Shown here piece after piece: positions 17,372 through 26,423 of a stretch of DNA of 64,000 bases. A program made the translations under genes and the position numbers. Position 1 is the stretch's first letter; the number at the start of each line of letters is the position of its first letter. Origin of the DNA: Pseudomonas proteolytica (GTDB lineage Bacteria > Pseudomonadota > Gammaproteobacteria > Pseudomonadales > Pseudomonadaceae). The notes beneath the pieces are model-generated. The model was not told the DNA's origin, did not search any database, and saw only the letters and a program-made list of their open reading frames with translations. The stretch lies in NCBI RefSeq assembly GCF_007858275.1, contig NZ_VFEV01000025.1, positions 1 through 64,000 on the forward strand, given 5' to 3'.

Positions 17372-17398
17372 GAAAACACCCACGCCCCTAGGGTTTTC
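17372..17398. terminator. possible terminator between convergent genes
   Basis: GAAAACACCC and GGGTTTTC can pair with one bulge, giving a small hairpin. It overlaps the stop of the autotransporter and lies 24 bases after the stop of the giant protein. The stem is short, so this is tentative. Confidence 0.3.
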
Positions 17399-19979
17399 AG
17401 AACTCCACCCTGACGCCCACAGTGCCTTTGCGCCCATCCAGCGCATTGCTATCGAGGTTGCGTTCATAACCCAGATCGCCATACAGGCTGACGCTGCTGG
17501 ACATCTGCAGGGTTGCACCGGCACTCAGGTCCAGGGTGGTGGATTTCTGCTCGGTGTCGATATCCGTGACCCCGTTGAAACGCACCCGATTGGTGCCGGC
17601 CGAGGCATGCCAGACATTGGCGCGCAGATACGGCTGGACTGGCATCGACGCTACGGTATAGCTGCCCCGCAGCCTGGCGCCGAGCCGCGTGGTGATGGCG
17701 GTATCGGCGGAAAACGAAACGTCGGAAACCCCGTCATTCTGGCGATCGAGCCGGGTTTTATTGACGATCAACTGCAATTGCGGCTCCAGCACCCAGTTTG
17801 GCGCGACGGGCAGCGGTACGCCGGCTTCCACCGAGCCCAGCACATCGTGGCCCTTGGTCTTGAGCTTGAGCCCGCGATCAGACTCGCTGCTGCCATTGAG
17901 GCGGGTGCCCATCAGCACAGCATCGACGTACCAGCCATACAGGTCGATCAAGGTCCAGTACAGGCCCAGGCTGTCGCCACGCAAGGTGGTGTTGCCGGCA
18001 TCCAGGTGCTGCCAGCCGCGATTGAAGCCGTCGACATTGCCCCGCAGGCGGCTATGACCGACGAAGAAGCCCACACGTTGGGTCTGCCCGTTGGCGGTGG
18101 TCCAGGCATGCACGTCGCTGCCCACCTGGAAACCGGTGACCGAACTGTCCAACCGCGGGCTGACCGTGCCGGCATAGGCCTGGCGGCTGCTGTTGCCGTA
18201 CACCCGGCCCCAGCCCGCCGGGAATGAGCCGCTGCTGGCCTGGCGTGCCTGGTCGCCCATGCGCTCATGGTAGGTGCCAAGCATGGCCCGCACCGTCTGC
18301 TGCGCCGCGGGGAACAGCGCCGAATACACGGGTACTTCGGGGCGATAGATCGGGATCGGCGCTTCACCGGCCACCGGCGCAGGCAGGTCCACCGGTGTGC
18401 CTTCGGCGGGAATCGGCACCGGCAGCGGTTCCACGGGGCCCTCCGGGGCGGGCAGCGGCGGCGCCACCACGGCCGAGCGCAGGTACCACTGCTGCTGGGA
18501 GTCTGCGCTGACACCGCCCTTGAACAGGAAGTACTCGAACGCCCCGGCCGACACCGAGCCCCCCGCCAGGCTGAAGGCCTGGTCACTGCCGGTCGCGCCG
18601 TTGAGCGCTTGGACCACCTGAATGCCATCGCTCAGGGTTTCGGCGCCAGCCCCCCCAAGGTTGCTGACGTTGAGGGTCGTGCTGCCCTGAAGCGTGCCCT
18701 GGTTCACCACCAGTCTGTCACTGGCCGAGCCATCACCGCCCAATACACTTTGCAGCGCCATCTGGCCATTGTTGCCGATGTAGTTGCCATTGACCGTCAG
18801 GCTGTCGGTGGCACTGCTGCTGGCACTGGTCATATCAATCAGGCCGCTGTTATGGAGGGTGGCCAACTGGCCGGCAGTGAGGGGGCTGATGCTGCCCTGG
18901 CTGACCAACAGCACGCTGCTGCCGTCGACATTCAAGGTGCCAGTGCTGGTGCCGGTATCGCCGAGTTTGAAATCCCCGGCCAGGCTAAAACGCGAGCCAT
19001 TGTCCAGGTTGACCGTTTCCCAGTTGGCGTAGCGCTCGGCGTTGGTCGCCTGGGTGTTGTCAAACGTCAGGGTATCGTTGCCCAGGCCGCCATCAATCAA
19101 GGGGGTGGCGGCGAGGGTGGCTTGCGTCAGGTTCTGCAGGAGTGCGGTGTCGTTATCCGGGCCCATATTGACTGCAGAGTTGATCGTGCCGGCGCCGATC
19201 CAGTTGAACTGATCGTTGCCAAAGCTCATGAGCACCTGGCCGTTGACCACGCCGCCGGTCAGGGTAAACAAATCATTGCCGCCGCTGACACTGACGTTAC
19301 CGCCGATATACCCCCCGGAAATGCTGATGGTGTCCAAGCCAAACCCGGTCACCAGGTTGCCGTTGATCCGCCCGCCCAGCAGGGTGTAGAAGTTGTTGTC
19401 GAGCTTCATGTCGACCCGCCCGATCGTGCCCGCCGATTGGGTGGCAACATCGCCATCTTCGAACGCCCCGACGATCTCGCCGCCACTCATGTTGAACGTA
19501 TCCCGCCCGTCGCCCTGGGCCAAACTGGCGACACGACCGCCGCTTTGCGCGTAGGCATCGATGCCATCACCCTGGTTGATCGCGCCAACGCTGCCGCCGC
19601 TGATTTGGATGCTATCGGCGCCATCGCCCTGGGTCACCGCCCCCACGACAGCATCCAGCTCCACACGGAAAATATTCGCCCCATTGCCCATGTTCAGCGC
19701 GCCCATGCTGCCCGATTGCGCTTGCACCAGATCGTGGCCGTCGCCAAATGTCACGGCGCTGGTGATTGCGCCATTGCCACCGGTAGGCAGGTTGAGGGTG
19801 TTGTTGCCGTTGAGGTCGGTAAAGCCGGGCGTGGTGCCGCTGTCGCAGGTGGTGGTGTCGTCGCCGGCCGTGACCACCGGTGTACAGGCCGCGTAGGCCG
19901 GTAGCGAGAGGGTGGTCATCAGGGTCGCGCCGGCCGTCCAGGCGCTCAGGTGCAGCAGAGAATATCGCCGTGTGCTCAT
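17397..19979 (-). CDS. autotransporter (type Va) with glycine/aspartate-rich repeat passenger
   Basis: An 860-residue protein. Residues 1-30 are a signal peptide (LMTTLSLPAYA). The passenger, about 31-500, starts with short repeats of the form GAIxQGDGxDxxxxSGGxVG (roughly residues 80-280) that should stack as a beta-helix, then a region with NGNYIGNNGQ. A proline-rich linker (PPLPAPEGPVEPLPVPIP) leads to a C-terminal autotransporter barrel of about 270 residues that ends VGVRVEF with the expected terminal Phe. The passenger has no obvious catalytic triad, so adhesion or surface display is the likely role. It is convergent with the giant protein, and a cassette of sugar-modifying genes ends 240 bases upstream. 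Confidence 0.9.
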   Translation of the reverse strand: MSTRRYSLLHLSAWTAGATLMTTLSLPAYAACTPVVTAGDDTTTCDSGTTPGFTDLNGNNTLNLPTGGNGAITSAVTFGDGHDLVQAQSGSMGALNMGNGANIFRVELDAVVGAVTQGDGADSIQISGGSVGAINQGDGIDAYAQSGGRVASLAQGDGRDTFNMSGGEIVGAFEDGDVATQSAGTIGRVDMKLDNNFYTLLGGRINGNLVTGFGLDTISISGGYIGGNVSVSGGNDLFTLTGGVVNGQVLMSFGNDQFNWIGAGTINSAVNMGPDNDTALLQNLTQATLAATPLIDGGLGNDTLTFDNTQATNAERYANWETVNLDNGSRFSLAGDFKLGDTGTSTGTLNVDGSSVLLVSQGSISPLTAGQLATLHNSGLIDMTSASSSATDSLTVNGNYIGNNGQMALQSVLGGDGSASDRLVVNQGTLQGSTTLNVSNLGGAGAETLSDGIQVVQALNGATGSDQAFSLAGGSVSAGAFEYFLFKGGVSADSQQQWYLRSAVVAPPLPAPEGPVEPLPVPIPAEGTPVDLPAPVAGEAPIPIYRPEVPVYSALFPAAQQTVRAMLGTYHERMGDQARQASSGSFPAGWGRVYGNSSRQAYAGTVSPRLDSSVTGFQVGSDVHAWTTANGQTQRVGFFVGHSRLRGNVDGFNRGWQHLDAGNTTLRGDSLGLYWTLIDLYGWYVDAVLMGTRLNGSSESDRGLKLKTKGHDVLGSVEAGVPLPVAPNWVLEPQLQLIVNKTRLDRQNDGVSDVSFSADTAITTRLGARLRGSYTVASMPVQPYLRANVWHASAGTNRVRFNGVTDIDTEQKSTTLDLSAGATLQMSSSVSLYGDLGYERNLDSNALDGRKGTVGVRVEF

Positions 19980-20219
19980 GATCCATCCTCACTCGATGGC
20001 AACTGACATCCCGTCGCCTGCATGGGCAGGCGCGGTACGGACCATGGCAACGAGAAGCACGATAACGATAGGGGACGGCTGGTTCCGTTTCGTAAAACAT
20101 CGCCAATGCAAGGGGTTGGCATGGCTTTCTCGACTGCACCTGAACCGGTGCAGTGCTTGTTCCACGTTAGCAACAGCCGCAAAGGGCCGCCACTGTCAGA
20201 ATTAACAGGTACAGACCAG

Positions 20220-20990
20220 TTACAAGAACACAATCTCGTAGGGTTCGCGCATCCGCTCCAACAGCACCGGTGGCAGCATCGGCGCCAGGCCGATCAGCGG
20301 GTCGCCAAGCAGTTGACTGGCGTAGGCATGGGCGGCGTGGCGTTTGCGCGCCACACTCCAGGTGTCGAGGCGCACCTTGCGCGCGCACTGCCAGGGCATG
20401 CGCCCGGCTTCACGGGCGGGGCGATGCCAGGCCCAGATCGGCAATTCAAGAAGGCGCGCGCCAGTCAGCGCACAGGCAATGGCCGTGGCGCGGCCGACGG
20501 CGTCGTGGTCGGCATTGCCATCATTGCGCCAGGTGGTAAACACCACATCACCGGGTTGCAGGTAGCGGGCGATAAAGGGGCTCAATAGCTGTTCGCGAGC
20601 GGCCAGGTCGTTGTCGCAAAAACCGCCGCGAATCCACTTCAGGCTATGCAGGGGCAAGCCGAGGCGGCGCAGGGCCTCGACACTTTCCTGGGGGCGAAAC
20701 ACGCTCAGGCGCTGCGCCGACCATTGGTTGGAACCCGGATGACTGGCGCTGCCGTCAGTGATCGAGATCAGCTTCAAGGGGTGGTCAAGGGCGCTGAGCA
20801 GTTGCAGCAAACCACCGCAGGCCAGCACTTCGTCACCCGGGTGCGGGGCCACTACCACCACCCGCGAGCCGGCAGGCACCAGGAGGGAAGGGCTGATGGT
20901 GGGGATTTGTGCCAGTTGTGGTGCGCTGTTCCAGATTTGCGCCGGCGTATGGCGACCGTCGTTGAGAGTGGCGGGTTTGATCAATGTCAC
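20220..20990 (-). CDS. PIG-L/LmbE-family deacetylase paralogue with altered HPGDE motif
   Basis: A 256-residue LmbE/PIG-L fold protein, a family of zinc-dependent N-acetylglucosamine-type deacetylases. The hallmark HPDDE reads HPGDE (His50-Glu54) because the codon GGT replaces an Asp codon. His50 and Asp53, the metal ligands, remain, but the first Asp, the catalytic base in characterised members such as MshB, is lost. The later motif NADHDAVGRA keeps its His. The start is GTG at 20990. It is clearly a paralogue of the intact protein at 22408-23175, sharing its layout to the C-terminus (PYEIVFL against PFEVVFV). A 165-base gap separates it from the rest of the cassette. It may be inactive or use another mechanism. 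Confidence 0.88.
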   Translation of the reverse strand: MTLIKPATLNDGRHTPAQIWNSAPQLAQIPTISPSLLVPAGSRVVVVAPHPGDEVLACGGLLQLLSALDHPLKLISITDGSASHPGSNQWSAQRLSVFRPQESVEALRRLGLPLHSLKWIRGGFCDNDLAAREQLLSPFIARYLQPGDVVFTTWRNDGNADHDAVGRATAIACALTGARLLELPIWAWHRPAREAGRMPWQCARKVRLDTWSVARKRHAAHAYASQLLGDPLIGLAPMLPPVLLERMREPYEIVFL

Positions 20991-21155
20991 ATCCTTGTCC
21001 TGATGATGCAGGTCGTGCCCCGTGGACGGGTCGACTCTCCTTTTTTATCGCGCAGGCGCCAAGGCCTGTGCGGCACACGGGCAATCCGAATCCTGGATTG
21101 CCAAGCTTGAGTATTGTTCATCACCCGGATTTCGCCGGGCAAAGTTGCAACTTTT

Positions 21156-21815
21156 TCAGGAAGGCTGCATCAGGCCCTTCAAATAATCGCCAAAACCGCC
21201 CTGTGCGCGGCAGTCCAGCCGCGCACTGGTGATGACCTGGGGCGCATGGCTCCAGGCAATGGTTGCGCCGCATCGCTCCAGTTGGCGCACCAGTTGCACA
21301 TCTTCATGACAGGCCAGGGGTTCGAAGCCGCCGGCACGTACATAGGCACCGGCGCTGACGCCCAGGTTGGCCCCATGGATGTGCCGATGCCCGTCACAAG
21401 CCCGATAGGCCTGGTTGTAGCGGATCTGCGCGGACTCATCGAAACCTTCGCTCCAGGCATCCACCGTGACCGTGCCGCATACCGCGTCCACGCCCAGGGC
21501 CAGTTGCGCCACCAGCCAATCACTGGCCACGCGGCTGTCGGCGTCGGTGCAGGAAATCCAGCGCGCGCCCTGGTTCAACAGATGCCGTGCGCCTATTCCA
21601 CGCACCTGGCCGACGTTGCGGGCCTCTACGTTCAGGCTGTGCACCCCGAATGCCTGGGCAATGGCGCTGCTGCGGTCGGTGCAGCTGTCGAGGACCACCA
21701 GGATCTGCACCTCTTCACCGAGCAAGCCCGGATGGCTGGCGGCGATCATCGCAGCCTTCAAGCACTCGGGCAGCAGCGCCTCTTCGTTGTGCACCGGGAT
21801 CAGAATGCCGATCAT
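21156..21815 (-). CDS. family 2 glycosyltransferase
   Basis: A 219-residue GT-A fold glycosyltransferase starting MIGILIPVHNEEALLPECL, with the nucleotide-sugar motif SCTDADSRV and a later HEDVQLVRQLERCG segment typical of GT2 enzymes (the ED acceptor-site motif). No membrane spans are seen, so it is cytosolic or peripheral. Its start overlaps the stop of the methyltransferase gene by 4 bases, implying translational coupling. It is short for the family. Donor and acceptor are unknown, but the flanking deacetylase and methyltransferase suggest a modified amino-sugar product. Confidence 0.9.
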   Translation of the reverse strand: MIGILIPVHNEEALLPECLKAAMIAASHPGLLGEEVQILVVLDSCTDRSSAIAQAFGVHSLNVEARNVGQVRGIGARHLLNQGARWISCTDADSRVASDWLVAQLALGVDAVCGTVTVDAWSEGFDESAQIRYNQAYRACDGHRHIHGANLGVSAGAYVRAGGFEPLACHEDVQLVRQLERCGATIAWSHAPQVITSARLDCRAQGGFGDYLKGLMQPS

Positions 21816-22411
21816 CGCAGCCCCTCAAGGTGGGCGACCGAGGCGCTTTCGCGAGACCACAGGTCGAGTAGGAAATCACTGTCAGCCACTTGCGCCACGC
21901 GCGGCATGCCCAGGCGCTCGTGCAACAACTGGTGGACCTGTTCCGCCGTCTGCGGGCAGCCCTTGATAGGCGGGCGCCAGTGGCAGGCCAGCACCTGACC
22001 GTCGTGGGTCAACGCGGCCAGGGCCCGCTCGATCAACACGCACAGGTCATCCTGGTCGAGGTAATAGCACCACTCGCTGAGCACGATCAGTTCGAACCGG
22101 CCCTGCGGCCACTGTGCCGGCAAGCGGCTCTGGCACACCTGGGCGTGGGCAAAACCCTGCAGGCGCGCCTGGGCCAAGGCCACCGCCTTGGCCGCGGTGT
22201 CGCAACACACCAGTTGGTCACAGCGCGGCGCCAGTTCGGCGCTTAATTCGCCATTGGCGCAGCCGGGCTCGAAAATCGAGGAGTAGCGCGGTTTGCTCAG
22301 CAACCCCAGGGTCAAGGCCCGTTTGCGCTGCTCGTACCAGCGCTGGCGAAAGGCCCAAGGGTCGTCATTGTCGACAAACAGCTGATCGAAATAGGCGGTG
22401 GCAACACTCAT
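21812..22411 (-). CDS. SAM-dependent methyltransferase, NodS-like
   Basis: A 199-residue class I methyltransferase. The motif I region is SSIFEPGCANGELSAEL, with the motif II acidic end at LVCCDTAAKAV and a motif IV-like LIVLSEWCYYL. The N-terminal DPWAFRQRWYEQRKRAL matches what I recall of the NodS family, whose founder N-methylates a deacetylated chitooligosaccharide during Nod factor synthesis. It sits directly downstream of an intact PIG-L deacetylase (4-base overlap) and upstream of a glycosyltransferase (4-base overlap). The same chemistry, N-methylation of a freed amine, is therefore plausible here. Confidence 0.88.
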   Translation of the reverse strand: MSVATAYFDQLFVDNDDPWAFRQRWYEQRKRALTLGLLSKPRYSSIFEPGCANGELSAELAPRCDQLVCCDTAAKAVALAQARLQGFAHAQVCQSRLPAQWPQGRFELIVLSEWCYYLDQDDLCVLIERALAALTHDGQVLACHWRPPIKGCPQTAEQVHQLLHERLGMPRVAQVADSDFLLDLWSRESASVAHLEGLR

Positions 22412-23175
22412 ACAAACACCACTTCAAAAGGTTGCAGTAGCCGCTCCAGCACATGGGGCGGCAATACGGGCGGCAAGTCGATCTGCGGATCACCCTCCAA
22501 CTGGCTGGTGAACGCGTGCAGGGCGTGGCGCTTGCGCGCTACGGCAGCGGGCGTCAGGGCGATCTTGTGCGCACGGTGCCAGGGCACCCGCGTGTCCTCT
22601 GGGGTTGCCCAGTGCCAGGTCCATACCGGCAACTCGATCAACTGCGCGCCTACGGCCCGGGCCGCCTGGGCACTGGCGCGGCCTACGGCTTCGTGGTCGC
22701 AATGGCCGTCTTCGCGCCAGGTGGTGAACACCACGTCGTGGGGGTGCAAGTGTTGCTGGATAAATTCAACCAGTGCCGGTTCCCGCGCCTGTACCTGGCT
22801 GTCGGAAAAACCACCACGCAGCCAGCTCAGCCGTTGCGGCGACCAGCCCAGGCGGTGCAGCGCCTCGGCCGACTCCTGGGGGCGCACCTCGCGTAAACGC
22901 TGGCGCGGCCAGCGGGCCGAGCCGGGATGACTGGCGCAACCATCGGTCACCGAGACCAGCAGCAACTCGCGGTCCAGTGCCGCCAAGCCTTGCAACAGGC
23001 CGCCACAGCCCAGTACTTCATCGTCTGGGTGGGGCGCAATAATTACCGCGCGACAGCCAGCAGGCACCAGTTGCGCGACGCTGATCAGGGGCAGGCCGGC
23101 GACCCGAGTGGAGCCTTGCCAGGCGCGCAGCGAGGTGCCTTGGCCGACAATCGGGTTGGCGTTCACAGCTGCCAC
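22408..23175 (-). CDS. PIG-L/LmbE-family N-acetyl sugar deacetylase
   Basis: A 255-residue protein with the intact zinc/catalytic motif HPDDE (His49-Glu53, in IIAPHPDDEVLGCGG) and the downstream GHCDHEAVGRA that supplies the second His ligand. The family removes N-acetyl groups from sugars, for example GlcNAc-inositol or bacillithiol precursors. Its start overlaps the end of the acyl-CoA-dehydrogenase-like gene by 13 bases and its stop overlaps the methyltransferase start by 4, so it is in the middle of one transcript. The paralogue at 20220-20990 has lost one motif Asp. Confidence 0.93.
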   Translation of the reverse strand: MAAVNANPIVGQGTSLRAWQGSTRVAGLPLISVAQLVPAGCRAVIIAPHPDDEVLGCGGLLQGLAALDRELLLVSVTDGCASHPGSARWPRQRLREVRPQESAEALHRLGWSPQRLSWLRGGFSDSQVQAREPALVEFIQQHLHPHDVVFTTWREDGHCDHEAVGRASAQAARAVGAQLIELPVWTWHWATPEDTRVPWHRAHKIALTPAAVARKRHALHAFTSQLEGDPQIDLPPVLPPHVLERLLQPFEVVFV

Positions 23176-24164
23176 GTCCCTGGTGATTGCTGCGACAGCT
23201 GCTGGCCGAGGGCCGCCAAGTCACGCTCGGCGTGGCTTTGGCGCAAGTACACCGGCAAGTCGGCGATCAGCCGGGCAAAGTGCGGGTCCTGGCAATACGG
23301 CCCGGCGCCCATGGCCCGGCCAACGTGATGGATGACCTCGTTGGCCGTCGCCTCAATGACTGCCCGCGCCCGGCGGGCGAGCAGTTGGGCATTGGCCTGG
23401 GGTTGCTCATCGATCTGCCGCGCAGCGCTGCGCAACACCATGGCGCCAGCATGCAACGCCATGTCCACCGCGCCCAGGTGGGCCAGGGCATGGGGTTCTT
23501 CGCGGCGGCCACAGTGTTCGCGCAGGGCCTCGGCCAAACGTTGCGCCGCGCCGTACCAACAGGCGGCGATACCAACCCCGCCTTGCCAGAAACCCGGGCG
23601 TTGCAGGTAATCCCCTGGACCGCCGACCGCTACTGCAACGGCGTTGTCGAAAACCACCTCGACACTTGCACAGGCTTGCATACCCACGGCTCGCCAGCCG
23701 TCGCCGGTCACTTCGACACCCGGCTGAGCCATCGCCACCGCGACCAGCTGTTGGCGTTGCTGCTCATCCCAGGCAGTCAGTAATCCATGACTGACCACCG
23801 CAGCGCCGGAGCACCAGGCCTTGCGGCCCTCCAGCAGCAGCTGGCTGCCGGCACGTCTGACCTGCACCCGGGCCGCCGGCGGTTCGGCGGCCCACATGCC
23901 CCAAGTGCTGCCCGCTGGTGGGGCCGGGGCATTGAGTTCGGCCATGATTGCCAGCGCGTCAGTGTGCCCTTCGTACAACTTGCACAGGCTCAAATCGTGG
24001 CCGGCCACCTGGGCCAACTGGCTGAAACGCACCAGTGTCTGCCCGCCACCGGGGCGCGGCAACTGGTCCAGGCCAGCGTCCACCAGGGCCTTGAGGGTCA
24101 GGCCAAGGCCCTCGATTTCAGCCAGTGGGTGGCGGTTGAGTAGTAGAAAATCGTGCAATGCCAT
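23163..24164 (-). CDS. atypical acyl-CoA-dehydrogenase-like flavoprotein
   Basis: A 333-residue protein related to acyl-CoA dehydrogenases but shorter than the usual 380 or so. The middle beta domain (EGRKAWCSGAAVVSHGLL) and the C-terminal helical domain are recognisable. The usual C-terminal YEGTSEIQ block with its catalytic Glu is missing; the chain ends RQSHAERDLAALG, more like flavin monooxygenase members such as DszC. It may therefore oxidise or hydroxylate something other than an acyl-CoA. The start at 24164 (MALHDFLLL) lies one base after the glgX stop, so it is probably co-transcribed with glgX. The next gene overlaps it by 13 bases. Confidence 0.82.
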   Translation of the reverse strand: MALHDFLLLNRHPLAEIEGLGLTLKALVDAGLDQLPRPGGGQTLVRFSQLAQVAGHDLSLCKLYEGHTDALAIMAELNAPAPPAGSTWGMWAAEPPAARVQVRRAGSQLLLEGRKAWCSGAAVVSHGLLTAWDEQQRQQLVAVAMAQPGVEVTGDGWRAVGMQACASVEVVFDNAVAVAVGGPGDYLQRPGFWQGGVGIAACWYGAAQRLAEALREHCGRREEPHALAHLGAVDMALHAGAMVLRSAARQIDEQPQANAQLLARRARAVIEATANEVIHHVGRAMGAGPYCQDPHFARLIADLPVYLRQSHAERDLAALGQQLSQQSPGTWQL

Positions 24165-24165
24165 T

Positions 24166-26307
24166 TCACACCTCTTCCTCATGCTGCAGTTCGAACAGTA
24201 GCAGCGAGCGCCCGGTCACGGCATATTCGTGGTCAAAGTCAAAGCGCTCCTGACCGCGCACGGCCGGCTGGTTGGTGTCGACCATGCAGGTCCAGAAGCC
24301 GCCATCCGGCACTTGGGGCAAACGGAAGTTCACCAGGTCATGGTGCGCGTTCACCACCAGCAGCAGCGTAGCATCGGCCCCTGGCCGGCGAATCCCGGTT
24401 TCCTGGGCACGCCCGTCCATCAACATCCCCAGGCAACGGCCCTGGCTGTCTTCCCATTGTTCGATGGACATTTCGTTGCCATCGGGGGCCAGCCAGGTCA
24501 CGTCCTTGACCCCGATGTCTTCGTTGTAGTCGCCCACCAGGAAGCGCCCGCGACGCAGGATGGGGTAGGCCAGGCGCAGCTTGATCAGGCGCTTGACGAA
24601 CTTGAGCAAGGACTTGCCATCTTCATCCAGCTCCCAGTTGACCCAGCCGATTTCACTGTCCTGGCAATAGGCGTTGTTGTTGCCGTGCTGGGTACGTGCG
24701 AACTCGTCCCCGGCCACCAGCATCGGCGTGCCCTGGGCCAGCAGCAGGGTGGCGAAGAAGTTACGCATCTGGCGCAGGCGCAGCGCGTTGATCTCGGGGT
24801 CTTCGGTGGGGCCTTCGACGCCGTGGTTCCACGACAGGTTGTTATTGCTGCCGTCCTGGTTGTTCTCGTCGTTGGCTTCGTTGTGCTTGTCGTTGTAGGA
24901 CACCAGGTCGTGGAGGGTGAAGCCATCGTGGGCGGTGATGAAGTTCACCGAACTGTAGGGGCGGCGCCCGCGCTGGTTGAACATTTCGCCGGAAGCGGTC
25001 ATGCGCCCGGCAAAGTCGGCCAGTTGCCCATCATCGCCTTTCCAGAACGCGCGCACGGTGTCGCGGAAACGGTCATTCCATTCCACCCAGCCTGGCGGGA
25101 AGTTGCCCACCTGATAACCACCGGGGCCCACATCCCAGGGTTCGGCGATCATTTTCACCTGGCGCAGCACCGGGTCCTGCCGGCAGGCGACCAGGAAGCT
25201 GTGGCGCTCGTCGAAACCGTCGTGGTAGCGCCCGAGAATGGTCGCCAGGTCGAAGCGGAAACCATCCACATGCATTTCCGTGGCCCAGTAGCGCAGGGAG
25301 TCGGTGACCATTTGCAGCACGCAGGGGTGGCTCAGGTCCAGGGTGTTGCCGGTCCCGGAATCGTTGATGTAGAAGCGCTTGTCGTCGGGCATCAGGCGGT
25401 AGTAGGAGGCATTGTCGATGCCGCGCATGGACAGCGTCGGGCCCTGCTCGTTGCCTTCGGCGGTGTGGTTGTAGACCACATCGAGGATCACCTCCAGCTT
25501 GGCTTCGTGCAGGTGCGCGACCATTTCCTTGAATTCGGCGATCTTGCCACTGGCCAGGTAGCGCGGGTCGGGGGCAAAGAAGGCGATGCTGTTGTAGCCC
25601 CAATAGTTGGTCATGCCTTTTTGCAACAGGTGCTGGTCATTGACGAAGGCATGGATTGGCAGCAGCTCTACGGATGACACGCCCAGTTGGCGAATGTGCT
25701 TGAGCACGTCATCGACCATCAGCCCGGCGCAGGTGCCGCGCACCGCCTCAGGGACCGAAGGATGGCGCATGCTGATGCCGCGCAAGTGGGTCTCGTAGAT
25801 GATCGTGCGATCCCAGGGCGTGCGCACCGGCTGGTCGTTGCCCCAGGTGTGGGCCGGGTCGATGACTTTGCATTTGGGCACGAAGGGCGCGCTGTCGCGC
25901 TCATCAAAGCTCAGGTCGGCATCCGGGTGGCCGATGGTGTAGCCAAACAGGGCTTCGGACCACTTGAGCTCACCCACCAGTTGCTTGGCATAGGGGTCGA
26001 TCAACAATTTGTGATGGTTGAAACGATGGCCATTGGCAGGATCGTAGGCGCCGTAGACGCGGTAGCCATAGATCAGCCCGGGGTGGGCGTCGGGCAAGTA
26101 GCCGTGGAACGTCTCGTCGGTGTATTCCGGCAGTTCGATGCGCTCCAGTTCTACTTCGCCGGTATCGTCGAACAGGCACAGCTCGACCTTGGTCGCATTG
26201 GCCGAGAACAGCGCGAAATTGACCCCCAGACCGTCCCAGGTCGCGCCGAGGGGGAAGGGCAAGCCTTCACGAATCCGCGATGGCTCGGTATCGGGTGTCT
26301 TGCTCAT
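24166..26307 (-). CDS. glgX: glycogen debranching enzyme GlgX
   Basis: A 713-residue GH13_11 isoamylase-type enzyme that cleaves alpha-1,6 branches. An N-terminal CBM48-like domain (GVNFALFSANATKVELCLFD) precedes the barrel. Asp353 (GFRFDLATILG) is the nucleophile, Glu389 (MIAEPWDVG) the acid/base, and NFITAHDGFTL the third Asp region. It debranches glucan so that TreY can act on linear chains. It lies downstream of DUF2934 and treY on the same strand, and its stop abuts the start of the dehydrogenase-like gene, linking the glucan genes to the cassette beyond. Confidence 0.95.
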   Translation of the reverse strand: MSKTPDTEPSRIREGLPFPLGATWDGLGVNFALFSANATKVELCLFDDTGEVELERIELPEYTDETFHGYLPDAHPGLIYGYRVYGAYDPANGHRFNHHKLLIDPYAKQLVGELKWSEALFGYTIGHPDADLSFDERDSAPFVPKCKVIDPAHTWGNDQPVRTPWDRTIIYETHLRGISMRHPSVPEAVRGTCAGLMVDDVLKHIRQLGVSSVELLPIHAFVNDQHLLQKGMTNYWGYNSIAFFAPDPRYLASGKIAEFKEMVAHLHEAKLEVILDVVYNHTAEGNEQGPTLSMRGIDNASYYRLMPDDKRFYINDSGTGNTLDLSHPCVLQMVTDSLRYWATEMHVDGFRFDLATILGRYHDGFDERHSFLVACRQDPVLRQVKMIAEPWDVGPGGYQVGNFPPGWVEWNDRFRDTVRAFWKGDDGQLADFAGRMTASGEMFNQRGRRPYSSVNFITAHDGFTLHDLVSYNDKHNEANDENNQDGSNNNLSWNHGVEGPTEDPEINALRLRQMRNFFATLLLAQGTPMLVAGDEFARTQHGNNNAYCQDSEIGWVNWELDEDGKSLLKFVKRLIKLRLAYPILRRGRFLVGDYNEDIGVKDVTWLAPDGNEMSIEQWEDSQGRCLGMLMDGRAQETGIRRPGADATLLLVVNAHHDLVNFRLPQVPDGGFWTCMVDTNQPAVRGQERFDFDHEYAVTGRSLLLFELQHEEEV

Positions 26308-26385
26308 AGTGTTGCTCCTGCAAAGTTTTTCCGGGCCGAACGGGGCCGTGCTGACATCAGGTCAGATCAATCGTTGAGCTGTTTT

Positions 26386-26411
26386 GTAGGCGCCGGCGAG
26401 CCGGCTCCTAC
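26386..26411. repeat. single REP palindrome
   Basis: GTAGGCGCCGGCGAGCCGGC followed by TCCTAC forms a compact palindrome just after the DUF2934 stop and 79 bases before glgX. It could uncouple expression of glgX from the genes upstream. Confidence 0.75.
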
Positions 26412-26423
26412 AGGAAGGTGGGG

